64,000 nucleotides of DNA from Sorex araneus (GCF_027595985.1 NC_073304.1:45071637-45135636), one strand, 5' to 3'; shown: positions 45,796-58,592, counted from the first letter of the stretch. Program-made: numbers and translations. Notes: generated by a model not told the origin, from the sequence alone.

Positions 45796-47228
45796 TCTAA
45801 ATATCCAACTTCATAGCCTTAAGCATGCAACTGTTTGATTCTTTTATAAATAAAACTATTTTTGCATTAGGATTTTAAAATTGAGCTGTATACCTGCAGT
45901 CAACACAGGACTCAAAAGAAGGTGGGGACAGGCTCCTAAAACTTATCAGAACACACTCAACTTAAAAATTTTAAAACACTAACAGCAAAACACAACCGAG
46001 TAGATAAATCTATACAGTCAATGAAAAATAAGCTTTTCCTTTAAAAAAAATTATGTTGTTATTAATAACAGACTTTATCATGGTTACCAGCCATAGCGAG
46101 TTAATAAGTAACATATCCAAAATAATATCTATAATAATCAGATAACCACTGTTTCTATATTCAGAAGGAATAAATAGAAATTCAGATTTGGAAATACTTT
46201 ATGGTTTTCCTTTTAAAGGATTCGTGCTAATGTGATTGTGTTCACAATCTGTTTTCTGAGAAACCCAAGTCTTTATGGATATATGCATTTTGCAGATCTA
46301 AACACTCTCCCATTTCTTCATAAACTGCTTAACACCACTGTTTATTTCTCCTTATCAACTTTCCCAGCATCCAATAAAAATCACCTCCCCAAACCCTCTG
46401 GTCTTACTGTAGCCTTCAGCCCTTTCACCTAGACTTCCTGCCTTACATGTGATGGTCACCTCGACACGTTCCCCAAGTTAATACTGAGTTTGTTTAGAAA
46501 AGGGGTGTGGAGGATGAATGCTAATGGCACTTGGTTGGAAAAAACAACTAAAAATTGTGGCCTCCTTTCTACACATGGATTTGCATTTTTGAATGTTAGT
46601 CACCCAAGACACGGTCCCTCTTTTTTTCTGCACAGTTCAAATATCCTTCATTCGCTGAAAGTTCTGTGGTTAAGAAGTTCCTACCTTGTTAGTAACAGGA
46701 CTTCAACAGCCTTATGCTGGGTGTCCATTTAAAGTTTTAAAAGAAAAGCAAAGTTATGTGAATTTCATTTGAGGCCTTTAAAATCTGGATTACTTTCTCT
46801 AACTTTCTTAAATAACCATAAGCAAGTGCTGTGATTTTCATGGTCTGATGTCGCCAACACTGACTCTGAATTCACCAAGAGAAAAAAAAAAGGAAAAGGC
46901 ACCAGAATCCATTGAACAAGCAGAACTTACACCCCCACCCTCACATCTTGCCTCTCGGCCCACATTCATACCATTGTTGACACAACTCAATTTTCCAGTG
47001 CTGAGCACAACTCCTCTTTGATTTCTTCCAGCACTCTCCATTGCATCGAATACTCAAACAGTCCCTCTCGCCCAGAAGAAACAGAGCCATTACTTGGTGG
47101 GTCGCCTAGGAAATCTCTCACCATGAGCTGAGTGGTTTTACCTCTCTTCCGTGTGGTCAGATAAATCACAACAAAATCCCTGACGGATGCCCTGTACAGA
47201 ACCACCGCCAGGTGGAATTCCCGCATGG

Positions 47229-47253
47229 CGTCGTCATCGTCGTCGTCGTCGTC
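47229..47253 (-). repeat. GAC triplet tract in the SAMD4A 3' UTR
   Basis: In mRNA sense this is five GAC units, one GAT and two more GAC units (GTC/ATC on plus). It is preceded in the mRNA by GGCGGCAGCAGCAACA (to 47269), so two short triplet runs abut. It lies about 1.3 kb after the stop codon. Confidence 0.85.
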
Positions 47254-48132
47254 TGTTGCTGCTGCCGCCCTGGACACTCTCTGCCACTGACTGACCCACC
47301 AGTCATAGCAGGAGGCGGCCCCCACTCTCCTCTTCCTCTGTGGTGAGTCTGGGACCATGGTGGTGAGGAGCAGCCTGCAGGGCTCCTTGTCTGGGCCTTT
47401 AAGGCCTCCTGCGGGGCAAGCCATTGTCCCAGTCCTTGCCGCTCCTCCTCCTCCTCCCTGACACCTGTACCCACCTGTGTGCAGCTAGGCCAGGAGCAGG
47501 GGCTGAGCCTCCGTGGTGGCTGGGGAGGGGCATCGGCCACTGGGTGAGCAGCAAATCCAGCACAGCAAAGGGTGCAGGATGCGAGTGGGGTCTCGAGGTG
47601 GGGGGAACCTGGGAGCAAACCTGGAACGGATCACACGGTCCCTGCTGCCTGCGCTCAGGCCCGTTCCTGCCACATCCCCCTTGCACCCCCCCTTCCACCT
47701 CCACTTCACCCCTCCCTGCTGGGGTGGAGCGGGCAGCCCCGGGCTCCTCCAGAGAAGAGAAGCTGCTTAGCGGCCTCCTTCCTGCCACCCTGTGGCTCTT
47801 TTTCAACACAGAGGGAGAGAGCACAAGGCCCCCTGCTCATAAATCCTTCCAGAAATCCAAGACACATCGTATACCCTTCTCAAACTTAGTATGTAAACAA
47901 TACACAAAGCAAAGTTTATCCGAAGTTCTGCTGGAGGGATTATTCTCCCTTCTCGCTGCCCCCCCACCCCCCACCCCTCATGCCACCCTCTCTCAGGCTG
48001 GATTGCAAAGCTGGACAGCACACAGGGGCCTGGGGAAGTGGGGCGGGGCTGGAGGAGGCTCAGGAGGTGTCTTGCTTTGGTTGCTGGCAGCCTTGCCTTC
48101 CTCTGGGGCCTGGCAGCAAAGGCAGAGAGCTC

Positions 48133-48171
48133 CCAAGGCTGCACTCTCTCTCTCTCTCTCTCTTTCTCTCT
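48133..48171 (+). repeat. (CT)n/(GA)n microsatellite in the SAMD4A 3' UTR
   Basis: CT dinucleotides on plus with one TTT interruption; in the mRNA it reads as a purine GA tract about 400 nt after the stop codon. Confidence 0.85.
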
Positions 48172-48534
48172 CTTCTGGGGGCATCTCTCTCATCTCTTTC
48201 ACCAAAGGGCTCTCTGCCCCCGACTTTCCATCCATTCTCCCCACCCCACACCTCGTCCCCTGGTCTGAGAGGGTTCCTCTCCTCTGTCCGCCCTCCCCGC
48301 CCCCACCCCAAAGCTAGCCCAGGATAGAAACAAAGAACAAAAATAACCAATCCCAGGTCTACTGATATGTTTACAAGGACGACCTACGCTCTCACAAAAT
48401 CAAAATGGGAGAGGGACCGGGGGAAGGCTGCAGAGCATCCCGGAGAGAGAGAGAGAGGGCGGCCGCGCAGATGGCTGACACTGGGCCCGCAGCGGTCGGT
48501 TCACGGCCAGCGCGGCCACTCTCGTCTTCAGCTT

Positions 48535-48563
48535 CTAGATTGTGGAGGTCCGGTCAACCCCGT
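48535..48563 (-). CDS. SAMD4A: SAMD4A terminal coding segment with stop codon
   Basis: This 29-nt piece is the coding part of the last exon. It is preceded by a polypyrimidine tract and acceptor (CTTCTTTCTCTGCCAG). With the G carried over from the preceding exon it encodes DGVDRTSTI and stops at TAG (48535-48537). It matches the C-terminal end of Smaug1 as I remember it. The C-terminal tripeptide S-T-I resembles a class I PDZ ligand (S/T-x-hydrophobic), but no binding partner can be read from the sequence. The rest of the exon is the 3' UTR. Only about 147 residues at the end of the roughly 700-residue protein are encoded inside the window. Confidence 0.96.
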
Positions 48564-48737
48564 CTGGCAGAGAAAGAAGCAACACAGTGGGGACAGGTGA
48601 GGCGACTGTCCCCCTCATGCCCACCCTCCTCTCTGCGCCAGCAGTCACGCTGAGGCTCCCAGGCTCTTCGGGCAGAGAGTGGGCAAACTCCTTCCTTCCT
48701 TCCTCTCTCATTCGCACCTGCCCTGACATCTGGGCAA

Positions 48738-48886
48738 CAGCTTTTCTTACACCTGACAGCGCTCAGGACTGACTCCTGGCTCTGCACTCAGGGCTCAGAG
48801 GACCATGTGGGATGCCGGGGATTGAACCGGGCTGGGCCATGTGCCCGGCAAGTGCCCTACCCACTGGACCATCTCTCCGGCTCCAA
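48738..48886 (-). mobile_element. Shrew SINE in the last SAMD4A intron
   Basis: TTACACCTGACAGCGCTCAGG body, GGATTGAACCGGGCTGGGCC and CATCTCTCCGGCTCC. It lies about 175 bp upstream of the terminal exon's acceptor, in sense with the gene. Confidence 0.92.
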
Positions 48887-51239
48887 CATCCTGGATTTAT
48901 TTTTCCCAAGAGCCTGACTGAACCTAAGAGCCCAAGTGACAATAGGCAACTCGCCACACAGTGCGAGCACACCCACACCCCCAGTATCGACAGTGTGCCC
49001 ACCATACAGCCCCCTCAGTGTCACCAGGCACAGCAGAACATGGAAGGGGAGCGAGAGTGGTGGCACGGGAACAGAGACACTCATGTGGACACGGGCAGGA
49101 GGAGAAAGGAGCCGGAGGGGCCAAGGAGAGGGTGGCACGATGCAGGTTGCTGGTCACTGAGGTGTGCACTGAGGCAACTGGGTTAGGAAGGAGGATGGGA
49201 AACAGAGAGGTGACCAGAGATGGGACAGGGAATGTAGGTAGAAACTGCATGAGGGATGCGGGTGGACAGTCCAGCTCACATCGTCTCTGCAAACATCACA
49301 GGGCTGTGACTGGCCTGTGTTCCATAGAACGGCCACAAGGAGGCTTCCTGGGCCACCAAGATCCAAGAATCTGACCGGGGGTGGAAGCATCCGAGTTAGA
49401 TGTGGTGCACACTCAGAACAGGGAGGTCTGGGGCTGGGGAGAGAGCCGAGGCCACTGTGGAGGACTGGTGGAGCAGGGACTCACAAGGCCGAGGTGAGGT
49501 CAGGAAGAAGGCTGAGAGGAGAGGGAGCTGGCGGCCATCTGGCCCTGTTGCCATCACCTGCTTATTATGGCAGGTCTGAAGAGGCATGTCCCAACCAGAG
49601 CATCAAGGTCATGGTGGGCTCTGAACAGGAGCGTGGGCGCTGGTGAGGAGCCAAGGAGAAGCAGCCTGAGAGGCCACATCGGGTCAGAGAATGTGAGGCT
49701 GGTGGCAGGCCCGTCACTGACAGGGTCCCCACTCGAGCTGTGAGAAGCAGTGAGTAGAGTCTGGCTTAGCTGTCACTGGAGGGGAACAATGGTGCCCAGA
49801 GACCATGACGAGGTGAAGAGGGAGAGTCATGGATGCCTAACACCAGTGGGCAAATCCCAAGTCAAGCCTGGTCGGCATGAGCCGGTGCCCCAGTCGGCGC
49901 ACCTAGATGGGCAATGGCACATGGGCAATACCAACCCCTACAGGGGCACTCAAATGGTCCAGCAGTGTGGTAGAAGCCTAGGGGTACGTCTGGGAGTGCT
50001 AGAGTAGTATTGGGGGATGCTTTCTGTTTGTTCTCTTAAGGAGGGAAGTTTTTTTGGTGGTGTGTGGCATGGGGCCTGAATGATTTCTTTTCTGCAAAAG
50101 GGGCCGCAGACCAGAGAAGTTTGGGTGTCTCTGGCTGGACTTTGTAGGCACAAACTCATCCCCAGGGAGAAGAAGTGAGGGGAACGGCAGAGCACGAGGG
50201 GAAGCGGGCACCCTGGCAGAGCAGAGAAACCGGCACGTGCCTCTGCGTGACCCACTCACTCACTCTGGACTCCCTCTCGAGGCGGAGCCGGGCTGTGGTG
50301 GCTGTGGACTCCCGGCCCACACCGAAGAAGGCAGGTGGGGCCAGGCTTGTGGGAAGTGCCCCCAGCCAGGAGCAAACCAAGCAGAACCAGCTGAAAACAG
50401 ACTCACAAACCAAGAGGGCAGAGGCTAATTAAGCACCCCACCCCCACCCCAGTTCCTTCCTGGGTTTCACTGCAGGGTCCTGGGGGAAAGGAAGGCAAGA
50501 AAACCTGGAGAGGGAAGATCAAAGAGGCTTAGGCTGGTACCAGGAAAGGAGAAGATGGAAAAGTCAGCACAGAAGGAAGAGTCCTAGGCCTGAGGACCAG
50601 GGAGAGATAACGATGCCTTCGGGGCAGTCTTGCGACCCTTCTCCCAGTCTACAGAGATGGAGCAGAGGAATCTTTTTCACTCTGTGTCCCCCTCTCGCCC
50701 TCTTGGCCCTGCTTGTCTGCTCATTGGCATTCTGGCCCCACCCTAGCCCCAGAGAGGTTGGTTGGCCCCAAATACCCTGAGGCGGGGGGGGGGGTGTTGA
50801 GGGAGAAGGAGGGGGGGCAACCCTGTGGTGTCTCCAGGGCTCCCAAGAACCGGAGGGCATTCTCTGAGGCAGAAAATGGCCTGCGTGTCTTCCCACCAGA
50901 GAGAATTACTGAGGGAAAACCGGGCCATAAAAAGGCTTAGGAGATTAACAAGATGAAAACATTAGTGAAACATCCCATCAGTTCAGAAAGGGTTTCTGTA
51001 AAAATAGAACAGGCTAAAGTAAAAGAAGTCTGTTTGTTGAAAACCTCCCTTTAATAAAGAGCATTTGGCATTCTGACTACTGATGATGTCGTTGGTGCTT
51101 AACCATTGGTGAGATTTCTCCTGAGGTCTGTAAGCCCTGGGACAGGACCAGGTCTCCTCTCCGACCCCCAGAGCAGCTGAGGACTGGGGACTCATCCTTA
51201 TGAACCTGTCTCATTGGGTCCCCAGGAATGTCCCTGGCA

Positions 51240-51425
51240 CCACCATTTTTTTATTTTTTAAAAACTGGGAAATAAGCCACATCATACAAATTTGGCCCCT
51301 TGAAAGTGTCAGTGGATTTTTTTCCCCAAAGGAAGATTCAGAGCAGTACAACCATCAACAGAATTCAAAGAAAACCCCAAAGCTGCTTCCTGCCTGCACA
51401 CTTGTCTATGTTGCACAATTCACAT
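51240..51425 (-). repeat. Old L1M 3' UTR fragment
   Basis: Words CCCCTTGAAAGTGTCAGTGG and GCAGTACAACCATCAACAG match the antisense of an old placental L1 3' UTR. Confidence 0.7.
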
Positions 51426-52687
51426 ATGTGGCCCAGCTCAGCCCGGGGCCTTTGGGGCCTGGCCTCTTGGCCTCACAAGGCTCAGCCACAATGGCAGGGG
51501 TGCACTCATGGGTTTCGCTACACCTGTGCCTCCACCCGCCTTCCATCCTTGGGGGTGTCAGCACAGACACCCAATCTCCCCAGTCAGCACGAGTGGGGGA
51601 CACAGGCGGTACCCCCCTTTCAGAAGCACAAGGGACTGACTTGGGGTGCTGATGCTTCTGGGATCTGAGTGATGAAGGAGAGAGTTATGCTAGCAAATGG
51701 GGTTCCTGGAAGCCCCAGGAGTCACAGGAAGCACCGAGCCCCCTACTCTGGCCAGAAATCCCCCAATCCCCCAACTTCCCTTCTGATACTGAGCCGAGGC
51801 CACTCCAGGCTGTGGGGTACAGCACGGTGGGGCTCCCCTCAACTCCTGGCAGAGCTTTGATGTCTCCTGCCAGGTTTCGGGATAAATGTGCTTGAGGAGA
51901 AAGTCTTAAGTGCTCCCGTGCCAGAGGACAAAGGTCTCTGGAGAAGGAGCTGAGGGCAGCCCTGACCCTCCAGTGCTGAGTGTGGGCATCTCCTGGGTGG
52001 GGGACAGTCTGGCCTGGACAGGGCTGTGGGGCTGGTCACAGCTGGGGCCTGGAGCTTCCAGAGGTTGCAGGAAGTGTGGAGGGGGGGCTCCCACCTCTGG
52101 CTACTAAACTTCCTGCCCAGAGGCGCCCTTTAGTCACTGGTGAGTCGGGCTCCAGACAGCAGGGGAGACGCCCCAGCCACCTCGGGGAGCCTCTCGGGGG
52201 CTGCAGCCCCAGGCGCCGTCAATGAACCACGGCCCTGTTCCGCTGCAAAGTACACCCCAGTCCTCCTGGGGCTCCCGGAAGCCGTTTGGAACAGGGAGAG
52301 GGAAAAACAAGCAAGGAATTTTGTTTCGAAACTTCTAATTTTAGAGCAAATTGGAATATGCTTGGACCAGGCTGAGCGTGCCAGTGCCGAGAAGACAGAA
52401 TCCAGGGCTGGGCCGAGGGCATGGGGCAGACTGTGGGGGCGAGTGGCTGTGCTCCTGACTCCCCGGGGCCCGGGACTGGGCCGACCGTCCAGTGTGTGGG
52501 GCAGAGAGGGGACAGCTGCCGAGGAGAGGGGCTCAGCTCAGGCCCACGGACAGGACACTGGCTCCTGGGTAAGGCGAGAGCAGGCTGCAAGGCCACATGA
52601 CCCGCTGCCAAGCCTCCAGCGTCCCTCCCACTCTCCTTGACGGCTGGACCCTCCCGGGGGGTGTAGAGGCTTGCGGCGGGGACTCAC

Positions 52688-52771
52688 CTCCCAGGGCGTG
52701 CTCTGTCATGCTGAGGCACAGCGACTCCAGCCTGTTGTTGATGTCCGGTTCGGTCACAGGAAGCTGGAACT
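52688..52771 (-). CDS. SAMD4A: SAMD4A penultimate coding exon
   Basis: The exon is 84 bp, with acceptor ATCCTGCAG and donor GTGAGTC. The first two bases complete a Glu codon begun in the preceding exon and the last G starts the Asp codon completed in the terminal exon. It encodes [12 protein letters not shown] followed by [15 protein letters not shown], the conserved near-terminal segment of Smaug1. The amphipathic pattern of [14 protein letters not shown] suggests a short helix, possibly a protein-interaction element; that is inference. An open frame continues past the donor into the intron, but it reads into unrelated sequence and the donor is strong, so read-through is not expected. The intron upstream is 6776 bp and the intron downstream is 4124 bp. 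Confidence 0.97.
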
Positions 52772-53724
52772 CTGCAGGATAAAAGGGAGGTCTATGGGTG
52801 ACAGGGACTGTGAAAATAAGGGCAGAGCCGAGGCACAGCGTGACCTAGTCCCCACCCTCTCCCCACCAAAGCCAAGGTCAGACACAAGCTCTATACCTGT
52901 GAACACCAGCATTTGGGTGGAAACACAGCTAAAAAGTCATCAATCGTTAGACTCCCACTTAGTACATTCCAGAGGCTTCCATCCAAACATGGCCAACTTC
53001 AGGGCTGGCCACGAAGGCCACGCACTCTGTGGCCACCTGTGGCCAGCTCTCTGTGCCCCTGTGGCCCCCTCGTTCCCTCTACCATGGGCCCTACATGCTG
53101 CCAGGACATGGGGCCCCGCATGCCACTGCCATTCTCTCTCCTGGCCCTAGTGTCACTATCTCTTGAGAAGGGGCATTGCTGCTGGAATGGAAACTGAGCC
53201 CCCTGCCCCAGTGCCAAGGCTGTACCTGCCCACCCTGGCCATCACCAGCCTCTGTATCTGTGCCCCTGATGTTTGCCCCCAAAACCAGGCCAAACCCATG
53301 TCTACCTCCCCCAGTGGGGCTCAGAAAGGAGCTGCAACCTGGACTGCTGAAGGCTTCGGGCCATGGCAGTGAACCTGAGCTGCCTCCAGAGTGGGGGCAG
53401 GGGGGCATACAGCTCAGGCTCAGCCTCCAAGCTCTGGGGAGCGCCAAGATATGTATCTGAGGGAAGCAGTAGCGGTTCCACTGTTCAGGATGCACTGTGT
53501 GTCCTCAACCCCAAGGTCCCTCTATATCCGAGCCCTCCCCTCTGCCCCCAAGATGGTGGGCGTTGGGAGTGTCCCTGCTGTCCCACTGGGTGCTGTGATC
53601 CCTGTCAGTATCTCCCTGTCCCTGGACCCAGGGACAGTCCCTGCATGAGCTGCTTGGAGAAGTCTTGCAATGTGGCTTTCCTATTTCTTGTACCTGTCCG
53701 TAAAACCCATGGTGGGAAGGGTAG

Positions 53725-53942
53725 CCCAAAGGAGCTGGAGCATGTACTTGGGACCCTGATTTTGACCCCCTCCAGTACCCCCTGAGCTCTGTCGGGTGTG
53801 GCTGTATGACCTCTAGCATTGCTGAGTCAGAGCACAGAACTATCAGGCCTGCAAAGCCCAGTCGAGTGTGGCCTGGAGCACTTGCTGGGCCCCTGAGCAT
53901 GGCTGGGGAGGGGGATCCTGTAACCCCACACACACAAAAAAA
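53725..53942 (+). repeat. Old SINE
   Basis: CTGAGCTCTGTCGGGTGTGG and CTGAGCATGGCTGGGGAGGG, ending in CACACACAAAAAAA. Confidence 0.5.
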
Positions 53943-56389
53943 TCTCCCCCAAACCAAAGAAACATCCATGCATGGCCTCGTGTACTGTTCATACACATTC
54001 ACTGAGGATGATGAAGATGAGCAAGAAGGAGCAGAAAACAGCTAAGAATTGTGGCAGCCTTCTGGGGTAGGGGTGGGGAGACAGAGGGAGGTAGGAGGAG
54101 AATACAAGTCACCAGGGCCTGTGTCCTGATGTCAGGGACGTTTCACGACGGCCACAGCCTGCCTGTGAGACCAGGAAGCTGCCCTCTTCCTTGGGATGCA
54201 GAAGCAGAAGAGGATCCTGAGGCGCAAATTTTAAGCCATTCCCTGGGTCCTTCCTATCTCCACCAGAGGGCACTGGGGGCCTGGCAGGAACATGACTGGA
54301 GGAGGCAGGAGGTTTGGCACAGGAAGCTGACACCCTTGGCTAAGCAGGAGGACCTGTGATTCAGGGAAAGGTGTCACGTAAAATACTCACAAGGAAGACT
54401 GGCAACGTGAAGTAATATGAAAGCACTAGGGAGCAGGTAGGTCTCTCCCTGACACAAGTCCCCGCGCCAGGGAATCTGAAGGCCGTCTGATGCCTGATGC
54501 CGGCCGCTTTCAGGGACGCAACCTACCCCGCCCCGCTCCCCCCACTGGCTGCTCTTGAGTGGGGTCGGGGCAAGGAAACCATCGAGAGGGAAGAGTATTT
54601 TAGTATTTCCATCCATTCATGTGAAAATCATATGCATGCAAAAATTAGCAGCCTTTAGGGTGTGAAATCTATAAAATAGAAACACAATTTTATATATAGC
54701 CAGTTAGCAAATATGAAAAAAAAAACCTCAACCCTCAGCAATTATAGCCCTCCATATGCTCATTGTGAAATTTAGTTTACTCTCTAGCACTCCCCTTTAA
54801 ACAAACACTGTGGAGAGATTTGGATAAATAAAGATGCTCGACATTTGGAGAGAAGCGTTTCAGCTGCAGGATTTCTTGCCAACATGCAGCAAAATGCCAT
54901 TTCCAAGGCTGGGATTGTGTGTTCCAAAAGGGGGGTGGGGGGCGGGGAACTGAGCAATGTGGGGACTCTGTGCACCACCGTCTCCAAACCTTGACAACTG
55001 CTCTTTTGGATTGAACGTTGGCACGCTTGCGTTTCCTCCTCCTGCTCTGCCCTCGGAGACACCCGGAAGTCGGGACCCCCACTACTCCCAGAACCGCTCT
55101 GAGATATTCTGAAGTCTTGGGAGAAGTCCATATGTTCACACTCCAGAATTCCCTAATGGTGTGACTTTTTAATTGTGTATTTGATAAAAACAGATCCATG
55201 GCAGCTCCCCCTACACACAAGGCAGAGAGAAACCAACCGGGCACATGCCGGCTTCCCTCTCAGCCCACCCCCAACCCTGCGGGCCCACCTCAACCACCAG
55301 GCTTCTCCCTGCTGGGGCTTCCTCACAGCCCTCAATGTAGGGTCCTGGTATTTAGAGAGGGTGCCCAGTTCTAGGATGGGCTGGGTTCAGGCTGATTTGG
55401 GACTCCTGACACATATATTTTTTTTTCAGCAGCCCTATAAGGACGGAACACAGCGTCTTGTCAGCATCAAGAAAGTTCTGGAAGGAAGCAACTGCCTATC
55501 CCAAATAAGGTACTTGTCCACGCGGTGAGGGGCAGTGGGGAGGTGTACGATTCGGGTGGCAGAAAGCGACTCTCACTTCTGGGTCCCTCATGTGTGTGAT
55601 ACCTAAGAAGCCTCTTTTGGTCGCAACTCTGAGGCAACAGCTTTGAAATTTCAGTCTGAGCAAAAAAGACCTTTACTGTCCCACTTGGCCAAACACAGGA
55701 ATTGGTCGTGGAGGCTTCTCTGTGGGATCCCAGAAAGGCTTTGAGGCTCAAACAGTGAGAAGTGGGGCCACTGGGAGGAAAACAGAGGCGGGGACAGGTT
55801 GAGAGAAAAGGGGCTGAGGAGACAACTCGTGCCTCCAAGCTGTAAGCAGAGCCGTGAGGAAGAAAGGGCGCCCGCAGCAGGATGGGGGCCTGGCAGGCAG
55901 GGGAGGGAGGATGATGGTGGCCGGGATGGCACCATGAGCAGCTCCTGAGTCTGCTGTGGGAAAACAGCTTTTCTCTGAGGGCTCTGGCTCTTCCTAAACC
56001 CACACGAAGTCAGTGCTCTGAAATCCTCAGGCACCCACACGTCCACCAAGAGTGGCGAGGAGTAGACAGGCTGTGACCACGGCACACCTGCTTGCTTTGA
56101 GCCTGTGTGTGTGGATTCCTCTCAGAAGAGAAGGGCTAAGACTCAGCTGAGGAGATCCACCTCTCAGCCCACCCGTTTCCAGCTGTCAGGCCTGAGCACA
56201 GCTGCTGGCTGGGCTCATTAGGAGGCAGGGAGTGAGAGTTTATGGAGGAGCAGGACTTGGGTCTGCCCTGGGCATGGCCTCCTGCCCACTCTTTCGAGGT
56301 CCCTTCTCCAGAAGGGTTGTGGGACTCACTCCCCTGGTAAGGAAAGACTGGATGCTGCAGTCACCAGGCTATTCCCCTGGGCATGCAGC

Positions 56390-57010
56390 AACCGATGCAG
56401 AAGTTTTTGTAGGGGCCATCACCAGGAAGGTTTGGGAGGAGGTGTCCTACCCTACATTTTGCACCAGGGATCATGCCAGGGCCTCTCCTGTGTAGGCTGG
56501 GCATGTGCCCTATCATGGAGTTGCTGGGGTGGGGCCCAGGGGAAGTTGGCTGTGTGAACAGAGATGTCCCCCCAGGAAATGTCCTCTCTCACCCTGAGTT
56601 GCCCAGTCCCCAGGGCTGTGTGCAGCCAGCCAGCTTCCAGCTCCCAGGTCCACTGGCCCTTCTTGCTGGGCTCTCTTGGGGGGACACAGTTCGCTGTGGT
56701 CTCCCAAGTGGAAGCAGTGCTCAGAAATCCCAAGGCTGGATCTTGGGGTACTTGCTTCTAAGATTAGGTATCACCTGCAAGTGGCTTCCAAGCCAGTTTT
56801 CCAGTTAGGTAGATGTTCTACCCGCCTCTCTCTGAAGGCACGAAAAACATTATTAAATATTTGGGGGGCCTCCCAAGCTGAGGGAAGCCTGGGGGCCATT
56901 CCCAATGATACTTAGCCAACCAGGCTGATGGCTCAATGCTAGGGTTGAGCTCGAACTGGGGGCTTGCTGCTGCACGCAAGTTATGCACCCCTGCACCTCT
57001 CTGAGGACAT
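56390..57010 (-). repeat. Two old SINE-related repeats
   Basis: About 56390-56530 (CACCAGGGATCATGCCAGGG) and 56865-57005 (GGGGCCTCCCAAGCTGAGGG, TTGAGCTCGAACTGGGGGC), separated by unique DNA. Confidence 0.5.
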
Positions 57011-57814
57011 CTCTGTGGTTGGGAGAAACCAGGATGTGGACTGTCACACCGTTTTGGAGGGTTTACATGGGGGCACTCCCAGGCCCAGGGCGGGCCCAGC
57101 TTGATGGGTAGAAGGAAAAGTCCTTACAGTGGCTTGGGCTCTGGAAGCGGATGGGAATGCACTCAGAGTGCCAGACAAAGGCTGAAGAGGAGCTCCCCGG
57201 AGCCCACCACAGAAACTCCCTGCAGTGGTCATGCCTGTCCACTCACATCTGGGCTGTGCTCTCAGTAACCTGGCCAGGAGCCAGCCTGCAGGAGCCAAGT
57301 GTGTTGGGCAGGACTCAGGAGGGGCTGCTGCCCAGGCACTGCCTCTACCTCCCAATAACTGTCCACTTGTTTCATTGGCAAAGAGTAAGTAGCATGGCCC
57401 CATTCCTTGGCCTTTAATAGAAACCTTAGCGTAGACTTGTTGCAAGTGGATTGCAATTGAGTGAGGTTGATTAAAACACAAAACTCAAGGCGGGCTGCAG
57501 GATGCAGAGTTGATCAAGAGACTTGCAAGTAGTCTCCAGGATGATGGAAAAGAAGCCCAAAGACTCAGCTGCCCCTGGGCCTGGCTGGGGAAGGGGAGGC
57601 AACAGTTGCCTTTGGCTCACAGATCCTTGGGTCTTGCTTCATGCCTCATGCCTGAACATCAACTGACCCTTCAGCACTGCTCCCAGCATGTGCCTGGGAC
57701 AGATGGAGAGATCCGGAGCAACAGACACAAATGAGGCTCCCTCGACAGGTGTGATTTTCCCAGAGATGACCAGGAGCAGGAGGAGATGGTGCAGGGAGCA
57801 CAATGTATGGAGGA

Positions 57815-58305
57815 CTTAGAAGACAACCACAGAGATGCAAATCAAAACAACAATGAGATATCATCTCACACCACAGAGACTGGAACACATCCAAAAGGAA
57901 AAGAGCAATTGGTACTGACATGGATGTAGAGAGAAAGGGACTCTCTTTCATTGCTGGTGGGAATGATGACTGGTCCAGTCTTTTTGGAAAATAATATGGA
58001 CATTCCTCAAAAACTAGAAATTGAGCTTCTATTTGATCCAGCAATACCACTTCTGGGAATATAACCTGTGGGCCCAAAAGCACACAGTAGAAACACCATC
58101 TGCATTCCTGTGTTCATTGCAGCACTATTCACCATAGCCAGAATCTGAAAACAACCTGGGTGCCTGAGAATGGATGAATGGACAAAGAAACTATAGCATC
58201 TACACAGTGGAATGCCACACAGCTTTTAGGAAAGATGAAGTCATGAAATTTGCCTATAAATGGATGGACATGGAGAGTATCATGCTAGATACTCTCATAG
58301 AAAGC
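57815..58305 (+). mobile_element. L1 ORF2 3' fragment in a SAMD4A intron
   Basis: Sense L1 landmarks in order: GAGATGCAAATCAAAACAAC, ATGAGATATCATCTCACACC, CTTCTGGGAATATAACC and GGATGGACATGGAGAGTATC. Both ends truncated; antisense relative to SAMD4A. Confidence 0.92.
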
Positions 58306-58546
58306 TAACATCTAACCTCTCTACTATCTCAGAACCCTCCAGATTCTCCACTGAGAGCAGTGAGTTCTGGCTGCCCTGGTTGGATTTCAGTTACACCGTG
58401 GGCAAAACTCTGCCACTCTGACTTCAGCTCAGCCATGGCTGTAGGACTCCCGTGGCCCTTGATGAACACCGCTGTTCTCACCCTGTCAGGACTCTGCTCT
58501 CCTCTTCCTACTCTTCCCCCTTGGTTCACCTCTAGATCTACAAGAC

Positions 58547-58552
<6 letters not shown>

Positions 58553-58590
<38 letters not shown>
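58553..58590 (+). repeat. (AC)19 microsatellite
   Basis: Uninterrupted. Confidence 0.97.

Positions 58591-58592
<2 letters not shown>

Larger units (their letters stand above)
44240..48534 (-). other. SAMD4A: SAMD4A 3' untranslated region (end inferred)
   Basis: The block directly follows the SAMD4A stop codon on the minus strand. The part next to the stop (about 47.1-48.5 kb) is GC-rich. The distal part (about 44.3-47.0 kb) is AT-rich with many TAAAT/ATTTA words and looks evolutionarily constrained. There is no shrew SINE or L1 in the whole stretch, whereas both flanks are full of them. Human SAMD4A also has a long 3' UTR of several kilobases, from memory. The distal end is placed by an AATAAA signal at 44254-44259. 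Other AATAAA words on the minus strand, such as 45790-45795, could give shorter isoforms. The exact cleavage site is not visible in the sequence. Confidence 0.65.
48564..52687 (-). other. SAMD4A: Last intron of SAMD4A
   Basis: The 4124-bp intron is bounded by a GTGAGTC donor and a CTGCCAG acceptor. It contains one minus-oriented shrew SINE near its 3' end and an old L1M fragment near 51.3 kb. The remainder (about 48.9-51.2 and 51.4-52.7 kb) is GC-rich unique sequence with no exon or RNA gene that I can recognise. Confidence 0.9.

Noticed and set aside
47424-48317. 297-residue open frame on plus, the longest in the window
   Set aside because: It lies antisense inside the SAMD4A 3' UTR, is low in complexity (Pro/Leu/Ser from GC-rich and CT-repeat DNA) and matches no family I know.
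52533-52757. Read-through SAMD4A isoform past the penultimate exon
   Set aside because: The frame stays open past 52688, but the GTGAGTC donor is strong and the terminal exon joins in frame to give the known C terminus.
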